From Bufo bufo (taxonomy: Eukaryota > Chordata > Amphibia > Anura > Bufonidae): a DNA stretch of 64,000 nt. Shown here in pieces: positions 55,790 to 64,000 of the stretch (positions are counted from its first letter, which is position 1; each line of letters opens with the position of its first letter). A program made the position numbers and the translations under genes. The stretch is from positions 149,859,917-149,923,916 of the forward strand of contig NC_053391.1 of NCBI RefSeq assembly GCF_905171765.1, given 5' to 3'. Below the pieces are notes generated by a model, which was not told the DNA's origin, searched no databases, and saw only the letters and a list, made by a program, of their open reading frames with translations.

Positions 55790-58760
55790 TGCCCCCGTCG
55801 CACTAAACCCCCACTTTGATGCCACACTACTGTCCAGGCAGGACAGCTTTTCCAGGGCAAACTCTGCTAGTTTCGGTTACAAATCCGTTTGGAGGCCCAG
55901 TAGTCCAGCGGATCTTCAATGTGGTGTGGCAGGGTACTGTCCAAGTATGCCACCACTTGCTGATTCAGGTTCTGCTCCAGGTCTAGCTGCTGCTGGTGAG
56001 TAGTTTCTTTACTAGGCGGGTGAAGAAAGCTGCTCATCAGCGACTGTAAACTCAAGTTGCTGCTAATGGAGCTGGAACTGCTCCTCCCCCCCCCCCCCAC
56101 CCTGCCACAGCAGCCAATGCAGAGGAACGTGAGCGCAAAGGGCCCCCCGGTCACACCTGTGTAAGGATGGGCAATGGCGCAGATAGGCAGCAGCCAACTG
56201 ACTACATAGGATGTCTCTATAATAGTTCAGTTTGTCCTCCCTCTCAGCGGGTGTAAAAAAAAGTCATACCTCTGCCAAATGGTGACAATTCAGCTGTCAC
56301 TACGCAAGAAAGTTAGCATGTATCAGGCCATTTGTGCAGTGCCTCCATCTCCACTGCATACTTCCACGTTTTGCCTGGGTCCTCTGCCTCATTTTCCTGA
56401 TCATCCTGTAGCTCCTCTGCCTTCTCCTGCTCTTCCTCCTCTCCTGTCACCTGTGTAGAAAAACCTCCCATTTTGCTACACATTGCTTGTGCTCCAATGT
56501 CCATCTCCTCCTCTTCCTCCAGTTCATCCCCCACAGGGCTCATGTGGCCATGAGATCTAGGCAACACGTCTCCGTCCTGACCAGCCAGATTTGCCAGCAT
56601 CTGTTCCAGGACATGAAGCAGTGGAATGACATTGTTCATCCCGTAGTCCTGGCAACTGACAGATAAAGTGGCCTCCTCAAAGGGCCTGAGCAATCGGCAG
56701 GTATCATGCATGAGCTGCCACTGGTTGACATCAAAGTTACACAGGGGAGTACTCCTGTCTACTTGGATCATCAAAAATCATTTATGGCCTTTCTCTGTTC
56801 GTACAGTCGGTCCAACACATGGAGGGTGGAATTCAAATGGGTGGAAACGTTGCATATCAGCCTATGTTGTGGGATGCCGTTCTGCAGCTGCAGCTCAAGG
56901 AGGGTGTGCTTTGCGGTGTACGAGTGGCTGAAGTGCATGCAAAGTTTCCTAGCCATTTTTAGGATGTCCTGCAGATGGGTGGAAGACTTCAGGAACCGCT
57001 TGACAACCAGATTGAACACGTGTGACATGCAGGGCACATGGCTCAGCCCTCCTTTACGCATCGCCGACACAATGTTCTTCCCATTGTCGGTCACCATGGT
57101 TCCGATTTTTAATTGTCGCAGAGAAAGCCAGGATCCGATTTCTTGCTGAAGGACACGGAGCAGTTCCTCCACTGTGTAACTCCATTCGCCCAGGCAAACG
57201 AGGTGCAGAACAGCCTAACACCGCCGAACACTGCACATATGTTATGCTGGAGGGGCACTGTGAATTGTCCCTGCAGTGGAGGCTGAGGACACAGTGGAGG
57301 ATGAGGAGGCAGAGGTGGACATTGTCGCTGGACCAACGGCGTGCAACATGGAGGCGGAAGCAGTGTCACCTGACCAAGTTGCTGGTGTGGCTGTGCACGA
57401 ACCATATTCACCCAGTGGGCTGTAAATGACAAATATTGTCCTTGACCATAATTATAGCTCCACACGTCGGCTCTGCCATGCACATTTGCAAGACACCGAC
57501 AGACTCAAGGACTGGCCCACCTTCTGTTCTACATGTGTGTGCACGGCTGGTACTGCCTTTTTGGAAAAGAAATGACGGCTTGGGACTCTCCACCTCGGCT
57601 TGGCACAAGCCATCAGTTCTCTGAAATGTGCAGAGTGCACCACTTGGAAAGAGAGGGACTGCAGCACCAGCGACTTGGACAGGAGCACATTCAGCTTATG
57701 CGCCGTTGGATTAGTGCATGCATACTGTTGTCTCTTGGCAATTGCTTCTGGGATTGATTGCTGATGGAATGAGTGAAGAGGAGTAGGAGAAGGAGCAGGA
57801 GCATCAGGACCAGTGATGATGGTAAGGACAGATAGCTCCCTTCGGCTGAGGTGGTGCCTTGACTCCCTTAAACCGGGTGCGTGCCACTGGGTGATGGACC
57901 ACCACATCAGAGCCACGGTTCTCCCAGGCCATTTTATGGCAACACTGCATATGTTGATGCAGGGCCGTGGTGCCCACATTCTACAAATGGCCATGTTTAT
58001 CTCCTCCGGTGGCTTAACAAAAAACTACCACACCGCCAAGTAGGTGATTTTACCCCCAACACTACGCACTGACTGACTGATACCGCCGCTGCCTCCGTGA
58101 ACCGTGCACCGCTACTTCCCAGGCAGGTAGACTCCTACGAAGTGGATGGTCTACCCTGGGCACGTTTGTCTAACGACCTCACACTGCTGCCACCCTGCTG
58201 ACTCCGGGCCACGCTAGCGACTTGCTTGCTACCCTCTTCTCCAGATGACGTTGAAGATGCTAATTCACCCGGCCGCTCACAACACTAGCTCCCACCCAAC
58301 TCTCCTCATCACTACTTTCCCAGCTAGCAGAGAAAGTGGCGGATGTCTCCTCCTAATCTTGGCCAGGCTGTAGCTGCTGACTGTCCTATAGTATCTCGTC
58401 CTCCCTGTATAGTGGGACTGAGCCCACGGCATATAATGCTTCTCTGGCTAAAGAAAAAAGAAATGACAGAGGCAGGTTGAGGTCAGATGAGGGCACAGGG
58501 CCTGCTCTCAGGCCATGCCAACTAAGGGTTGTGTCTGACAAACCCACCAACTCTTGGCTGGGGGTGTCTGATGTCACTTGGGACGAAGTGGATGACCGAG
58601 TCAACCATTCAAGACACCGCTGGGTTGCTGGTCAAGACACCACCGCTAGATGCACCAGGAGCTCAGGCCTCTTGCTGCGACCCCTGCGGCACGCACTTTA
58701 CTCTCTGTGACCTCTGCCTGCACCAGAAACATTTAGGCCTCTGCCACTCCCCTTAGCAGG
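55790..58760 (-). pseudogene. hAT transposase, BED finger type, family A, broken
   Basis: Minus strand from right: degraded N-terminal part to about 58060, BED remnant at 58050-57900 (MAICRMW, then after a frameshift TTALHQHMQCCH), LNVLLSKSLVLQSLSF, then PRWRVPSRHFFSKKAVPAVH (about 57560), GRADVWS with the first catalytic D (about 57475), GQYLSFTAHWVNMV, MVTDNGKNIVSAM (about 57080), HVPCMSHVFNLVVKRFL, THLNSTLHVLDRL in place of TRWNS (about 56815), an acidic linker (about 56450) and QQVVAYLDSTLPHHIEDPLDYW (about 55930; not contiguous). The C-terminal block is cut after LEKLSC (about 55830). An internal deletion removes the YWVATLLDPRYK region (about 56310-56150). Confidence 0.8.
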
Positions 58761-58839
58761 CCCTGGCACTTCTGTGTCTGACATACTGTTAGATCAAAGA
58801 AATAAATAAAAAGGAAATTAAAACACCCCAAAAAACTTT

Positions 58840-60290
58840 GTAATTTTCTCGCTTCAGCACACAACGGCAAATACTTTCCTGTGCCACTAATACACGCCAA
58901 AAAGGGCTTTAGAAAATATAACTGCACCGCTGAATGGCAAATAGGCCCTTTTTTTTCACTTATACACGACATAAAAGGCTTTAGAACATATAACTGCACC
59001 GCTGACCAGCAAATATATTTTTTCTTTATCCACTAATATGCGCCACAAAAGGCTTTAGAACAGATAACTGTACCGTTGATGGGTAAATATATTTTTTCTT
59101 TTTCCACTAATACACGCCACAAAAGGCTTTAGAACATATAACTGCACCGCTGACCGAGAAATATATTTTTTCTTTTTCCACTAATACACGCCACAAAAGG
59201 CCTCTAAAACAGATAACTGCATCGGCAAATATATTTTTTCTTTTTCTACTAATACACGCTACTAATACACGCCACAAAAGGCTTTAGAACAAATAACTGC
59301 ACCGCTGACCTGCAAATATATTTTTCTTTTTCCACTAAAGCTAGTTTTACACTAGTGGCAGGGGACTCCGGCAGGCTGTTCTGGCGGGTGAACAACCTGT
59401 GGGATCCGTCCTGCCGCTAGTTCATGTGTTCACCCGGACTGCGGCTCCATCCCCATTGACTATAAGGGGCAGGGGGCGGAGTTCCGGTACAGCACGGCAG
59501 CACACGCCGAGAGGCAGTCAGACTAAAGTACTGCATGCAGCCTGCCGGAGTCCCTCTGCGCGTAGAGTGAAAATACCCTAATAAATACCACAAAAGCTTT
59601 AAAACATATAACTGCATCGCTGACCGGAAAATATATATTTCTTCTTTTTAACTTAACCACTCTACAAAAGGCTTTAAAACAGATAACTGCACCGCTGATC
59701 AGAAAATAAATTTTTTATTTTTTCACTAATACAATTCACAAAAGGCTTTAGAACAGATAACTGCACCGCTGAACGGCAAATATATTTTTTCTTTTTCCAT
59801 TAATACACGCCACAAAAGGTTTTAAAAAATATAACTGCACCGCTGACCGGCAAATATATTTTTTCTTTTTCCACTAATACATGCCACAAAAGGTTTTAGA
59901 ACAGATAACTGCACCGCTGAATGGCAAATATATATATATATATATTTTTCCCACTAATACATGCCACAAAAGGCTTTAAAACATATAACTGCACAGCTGA
60001 CCGGCAAATATATTTTTATTTTTCCACTAATACACACTACAAATGGCTTTAGAACAGATAACTGCACCGCTGAGTGGCAAATATATTTTTACTTTTTCAT
60101 CTAATACACGACAAAAAGGGCTTTAGAACATATAACGGCACCGCTGATTGGCAAAAATATTTTTTGCCACTAATACACAACAAAAAGGGCTGTAATTTTA
60201 GCATTTCACCACACAACGGCTAATAAGTTTTTTTTTCCCACTAATACAAGCCAAAAAATGCTTTAAAACATATAACTGTACCGCACTAGT
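58840..60290. repeat. 75-bp tandem array, leader of family-A hAT
   Basis: Roughly 17 imperfect copies of a unit of about 75 bp with CACTAATACACGCCACAAAA, GGCTTTAGAACATATAACTG, CACCGCTGACCGGCAAATAT and a T-rich spacer. It is broken by a foldback MITE at 59339-59578. It lies between promoter end and transposase, like the arrays of the other hAT families. Confidence 0.9.
59339..59578. mobile_element. Foldback MITE, Harbinger-like, in the tandem array
   Basis: Flanked by TAA (59336-59338 and 59579-59581), a duplication of the TAA in the array word CCACTAATACA. The ends AGCTAGTTTTACACT and inverse GGGTATTTTCACTCT are followed by matching GACTCCGGCAGGCTG on both arms. 240 bp, no coding. The array unit is a clean empty-site control. 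Confidence 0.8.
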
Positions 60291-60865
60291 GCAAATAAAA
60301 TGTAGAAATATTTCCTTGTAATAACCCCTGTTAATGCCTGTATCAAACATCATTTGCACCCTAATAAGAATGGTTTGCTGGAATTACAGAGCTGTATAAT
60401 GGCAATTTGGACCCCCAGTCAGTGCAGCGAGGTATAATAGGATTGTTCCTATTACCCAGTCTGTAACCTCCCCTACTGAACTCTGTTCAACATAAATGCT
60501 GTGGAATGATTCCTCCCTATCCTTTCCCTACACCTTGAATAATCTTTCCCTGCACTTATAAATAGTTTTTTTTAGCACAATGAAGTTTTTTCTAACACTG
60601 TCCCTAACGCCTACTGACATCTCTCCCTGGCTGACAATATTTATAGGGCTGTGACATCACAGGGCTGGCTAGCTGCTGTTTGGCTGTATGCATGGCCTTC
60701 CCAGAGGTCCTATCTCCATGCCCTCACATGTGCAGCAGCCATTTTAGGAAAAAAAATAATATTCGTTACTACGAAGCGCGAGGAAATTCGGCTTCGGTGC
60801 GAATAAAATTTTTCCTGAAATTCGGATCGAATTCCACTTCGTCAACTTTAATTCACTCATCTCTA

Positions 60866-61740
60866 TTTAGGGGTTGTTCTTACTTTCTTTGGCTACCTGT
60901 ATTTCATTCTGTATTTTAGCTGATTGTATTACCCACTTACATAATTTATTTAGTTCTTTATACTTTTTAAAGACTACAGCTGACCCCTCAGATTTGATTT
61001 TTTTAAAGGCCCAAAGGAAAAAAAGCAGTCTGGTTTGAGAGCTAACACTAGTAAAGCAGTCACAACTCGAGGTTTGTGATGTCCACGTGTTTGATTTAAA
61101 GTGTGTGTTTATATTAAGTGTGTGACTTTAGATTACGTAAGGGAGTATCTGTGAGAGCTAAATTATTTGTGTGCATTGCTGAGTGGCTGTGCCTGACTTT
61201 ATTCTACTCTATAACACGTCAGAGCAGTGTAGTCTAGTGTATACACCGTGACTTGCTTTTGCTGCCAGGTTTATTTCATAGCAGCTGAGAGTATGCTGTG
61301 ATTACATTTTTTTTTCTCTCTTCCTTCTCCAGGGTGTTGCACAGGTGAGTAATTAGGGTGTGGCTATTGTTAGCCGTTTTTCTCAGGCAGGTTTATGATG
61401 GTTATATGATGAGGCATCAGACCTCCAACCTGTGAATATTTCCCTGTGCAACGAATATCCCATTTGCTCTGATCAGGAGATAAATATCAGCCCAGACTGA
61501 ACTCAGGTTGTTAAATATCTGAAATCTTTATTTCTCAGGACATACCTATAGGGCTTTTTGAGGGTGGGAGCATATTGTCTCTCAAGATCCAATTGGAACA
61601 ATCCTGGTATTCTTAGGAGGCCTTGGGAAACATTTTTGTCAAGGTACAGCTGAAACTTTGTTAAACAATACTGGTATCTGCTATATACAATACATGAAAA
61701 TGGTTATTTTACATATTGAATAAAATAGGGGAAAAAAAAG
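60866..61740. other. Gene-free stretch
   Basis: No domain, RNA or repeat unit identified. The composition is ordinary and no duplication of other parts of the window was seen. It may contain old retroelement sequence, but nothing supports a class. Confidence 0.35.
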
Positions 61741-62102
61741 AGAGACAGCGCCTCATGTGTGGTACTGCTGACAATATTGGTGTATATGCGTATAAAATTC
61801 GCTTACCAGAGGTTGATGTGAGATAGTCACAACAGCTGTATAGGCTCTTGCTGGTGTATGTCCCGACCAGCGGATGGGTGCTTGGCTGCAGCCTGGGTTC
61901 CTGCCTGCGCCCAAATACGTGCGGGAGCTGGAGTAGAAATAAAACTTGTGCCGGATAAAAAACGGATGAACCTCTTCTGCGGGCGCTGCCAAGGATACCA
62001 TATAAATGAAGCGTGTTGTTAAAATGGCTTTATTACGTCTACGTGTTTCAGGGGTGAATTACCACCTTCATCAGGACAATAAAACAAGTATAAAACAAAC
62101 AA

Positions 62103-62133
<31 letters not shown>

Positions 62134-62340
62134 GCTTGCTAGGTGTTGTTTTTGGCGCCAAAAACGACTGTGGGGGGGGCAGGGCCGAGGGGGGAGGAGT
62201 AGGGGGGGAATTTTAGATGAGGTGTGTACACAGCAGGGGCATTTTTATTGCTTAGCTGCTAATAAACAAGTTCACGATCTAGCTCACAATACGTGATATA
62301 TTAGTTTTATGTCCCTCTATATCCATTGTACATAGATTAG
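61741..62340. repeat. Dispersed repeat with AT microsatellite
   Basis: Contains ACGTCTACGTGTTTCAGGGG and CCACCTTCATCAGGAC (62035-62078), the reverse of the GAAACACGTAGACG motif type found also near 1880 and 8745. It is followed by an (AT)14 run at 62106-62133 and a G-rich stretch (62170-62205). Class unknown, and no boundaries were found. Confidence 0.45.
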
Positions 62341-62850
62341 AGAGGGTTCCCAAGCGTCCGAAGTATGGAGGGGGGGAGGGGCGGGTGGAGGGAGGGGTCA
62401 TTGTGCCTTTGGGCCTTCCCTATAATCTGCTGGAGTGCTCGTAAAGTAAGGGGGCGTAGTCACGATTCCAGCCTCTCTCCTGGGAGAGCTCTATTGGTAA
62501 GGAGTCTTGCAGGGCTTGACGTCATCGCCCCGCCTCCCATTAATGTCCGGAGGTTGCGATGTATCTGCTGTGTTTCAATGTGCCGCCTTTGTCTGATCTA
62601 AACTCACAGCACAGCAGGGCGCTACATGAAGTAGCGTGTTACAATTATTAGTTTATCACTAGTGCATAGGGGGTTAGTATGATAGATGTCCTAGAATATT
62701 AATTGTGTGATCATTATTCCTGCATAAGGATAGGTTTGAACATAGCTAATGGGTTTATATAGTGATAGCTGAACTTGAGCTGGATGTATATAGATGATGA
62801 ATAATAAATAAATAATTAAAAATATATAAGGGTATTTGATTTTCTTGATA
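62341..62850. other. Gene-free stretch
   Basis: A purine-rich GGAGGGG tract (62360-62400) then AT-rich DNA. No gene or recognisable repeat. Confidence 0.35.
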
Positions 62851-63672
62851 TACACTCACCTAAAGAATTATTAGGAACACCTGTTCTATTTCTCATTAAT
62901 GCAATTATCTAGTCAACCAATCACATGGCAGTTGCTTCAATGCATTTAGGGATGCGGTCCTGGTCAAGCAATCTCCTGAACTCCAAACTGAATGTCAGAA
63001 TGGGAAAGAAAGGTGATTTAAGCAATTTTGAGCGTGCTGGTTGTTGTGCCAGACGGCCCGGTCTGAGTATTTCACAATCTGCTCAGTTACTGGGATTTTC
63101 ACGCACAACTATTTCTAGGTTTACAAAGGAATGGTGTGAAAAGGGAAAAACATCCAGTAAGCGGCAGTCCTGTGGGCAAAAATGCCTTGTGGATGCTAGA
63201 GGTCAGAGGAGAAGGGGCCGACTGATTCAAGCTGATAGAAGAGCAACGTTGACTGAAATAACCACTCGTTACAACCGAGGTAAGCAGCAAGCATTTGTGA
63301 AGTGCCACAACACGCACAACCTTGAGGTGGATGGGCTACAACAGCAGAAGACCCCACCGGGTACCACTCATCTCCACTACAAATAGTAAAAAGAGGCTAC
63401 AATTTGCACGAGCTCACCAAAATTTGAAACTGTTGAAGACTGGAAAAAATGTTGCCTGGTCTGATGAGGTCTCGATTTCTGTTGAGACTTCAATTGGTAG
63501 AGTCCGAATTTGGCGGTAAAACAGAATGAGAAACATGTATCCATCCTCTGATGGCTACTTCCAGCAGGATAATGCACCATGTCACAAAGCTCGAATCATT
63601 TCAAATTGGTTTCTTGAACATGACAATGAGTTCACTGTACTAAAATGGCCCCCACAGTCCCCAGATCTCAAC
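62851..63672 (+). pseudogene. Tc1-like transposase, second family, deleted
   Basis: The Tc1-type terminus TACACTCACCTAAAGAATTA follows a TA at 62849-62850. The frame starts MGKKGDLSNFERAG at 63000, then SQSAQLLGFSRTTISR (helix-turn-helix) and ARGQRRRGRLIQADRRATLT. It shifts frame near 63310, continues as RWMGYNSRRPHRVPL and AWSDEVSISVE (first catalytic D) to VRIWR, and stops. A deletion then joins to SSDGYFQQDNAPCHKARIIS (second D) and LKWPPQSPDLN. The catalytic glutamate and C-terminus are missing because hAT sequence begins at about 63673. It belongs to a different Tc1 family from the one at 31937-41597. Confidence 0.85.
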
Positions 63673-64000
63673 CAACCAACTAATTGCCGTTCCCCAGCGT
63701 CATGTTCATGTGACTCTGGATGCTCAAGAGGTTGGGAAACGGTGAGCGAAAAGAGTTTAGGTCCCTCTTCAAGCGTGCTTGGCTAGAGGGCCAAATCAAT
63801 TAATGGCGATGCAAAGAGGTCCTCGAATATCCGAGTGGGGGATCACTTGTTTGTCCAGACTGTAAATGGTGGGAGGAAGCAGGATCAGGGTGAGGATTGT
63901 GTGGACCAGACTCCTGGCTACTGAGACTGGACTTGGTGGAAGACAGGGTGGTGCTTAACCGACTGGAAGCACTATCTGCTGCAATCCAACCGACCACCTG
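63673..64000 (-). pseudogene. N-terminal piece of a family-D hAT transposase
   Basis: On the minus strand VGWIAADSASSRLSTTLSST (about 63997-63930) matches LIGWIAEDNASSRLSPTLSS of the family-D transposase at about 33620, and continues with HNPHPDPASSHH and SDPPLGYS. After a break it reads STLEEGPK and then LEHPESHEHDAGERQ down to about 63675. It runs off the right edge, so the 5' part lies outside. The frame is broken at least once. Nothing of the BED finger is included. Confidence 0.75.

Larger units (their letters stand above)
45991..60865 (-). mobile_element. Family-A hAT element with transposase, split by another hAT
   Basis: The right end reads TTAATTCACTCATCTCTA (60865), equivalent to the 42271 end. 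The left side begins within the terminal region at GGTTTGATCCAAATATATTT (about 46000), the outermost 60-80 bases having been lost at the CR1 joint. Order on the minus strand: 5' end 60865, 75-bp array, transposase 58760-55790, 51-bp minisatellite, GGCTAAATAG segment, [hAT 46734-55130], 3' segment 46733-45991. The same order of 3' parts is seen at 2391-4998, which supports one family. Confidence 0.7.

Overview
The window reads as interspersed-repeat DNA from a vertebrate, most likely an anuran amphibian. The basis is the mix of families: TTAA-flanked palindromes with T2/Kolobok-like TTAAAGG ends, several BED-finger hAT families with long subterminal tandem arrays, CR1-type LINEs ending in 8-bp repeats, Tc1 elements, and large TTAACCCC-ended elements whose internal sequence is familiar to me from frog and toad assemblies. 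The species assignment is inference. I found no host gene, no intact functional RNA gene and no CRISPR. Every sizeable coding region belongs to a transposon, and only one is a long uninterrupted frame: a 5'-truncated CR1 ORF2 at 13394-15922.

Layout. 1-5000: the end of a hAT element (family B) carrying a foldback MITE, an unclassified dispersed repeat, and the 3' half of a family-A hAT with a 51-bp minisatellite and two retroposon insertions. 5000-7200: LINE endonuclease remnant, AT-rich DNA, a Tc1-type terminus and a repeat fragment. 7210-27218: a large nest. A T2-like palindrome is split by a family-C hAT (7245-26827, target duplication CTGATGAC/CTGATGAT). That hAT is itself split by the CR1, by another T2 palindrome, and by a family-B hAT (17823-25738, target duplication CTGACAGA/GTGACAGA). 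The family-B element holds a further T2 palindrome inside its transposase, a piggyBac-like element and a Harbinger-like foldback. The 3' part of the family-C hAT also carries two partial copies of 18S rRNA-derived sequence.

27219-31596: a CR1 3' end and sequence with little recognisable structure. 31597-42271: a second nest, in which a non-autonomous hAT contains a Tc1 element (31937-41597). The Tc1 contains a family-D hAT (32031-37785) and an LTR-like insertion (38762-41040) that in turn contains a CR1. 42272-45990: CR1 pieces, a foldback MITE and a T2-like fragment. 45991-60865: a third nest, in which a family-A hAT on the minus strand is split by another hAT (46734-55130). That inner hAT carries a solo LTR and a piggyBac-like element. 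60866-64000: poorly classified repeat DNA, a deleted Tc1 transposase and the N-terminal piece of a family-D hAT running off the right edge.

Nothing here forms a cellular pathway. The genes are mobilisation genes, nearly all broken, and the main information is the order of insertion, readable from target duplications, plus a few unusual features: the rRNA-derived sequence inside a transposon, TATA/CCAAT-like promoters kept in hAT ends, and a separate tandem array in each hAT family.
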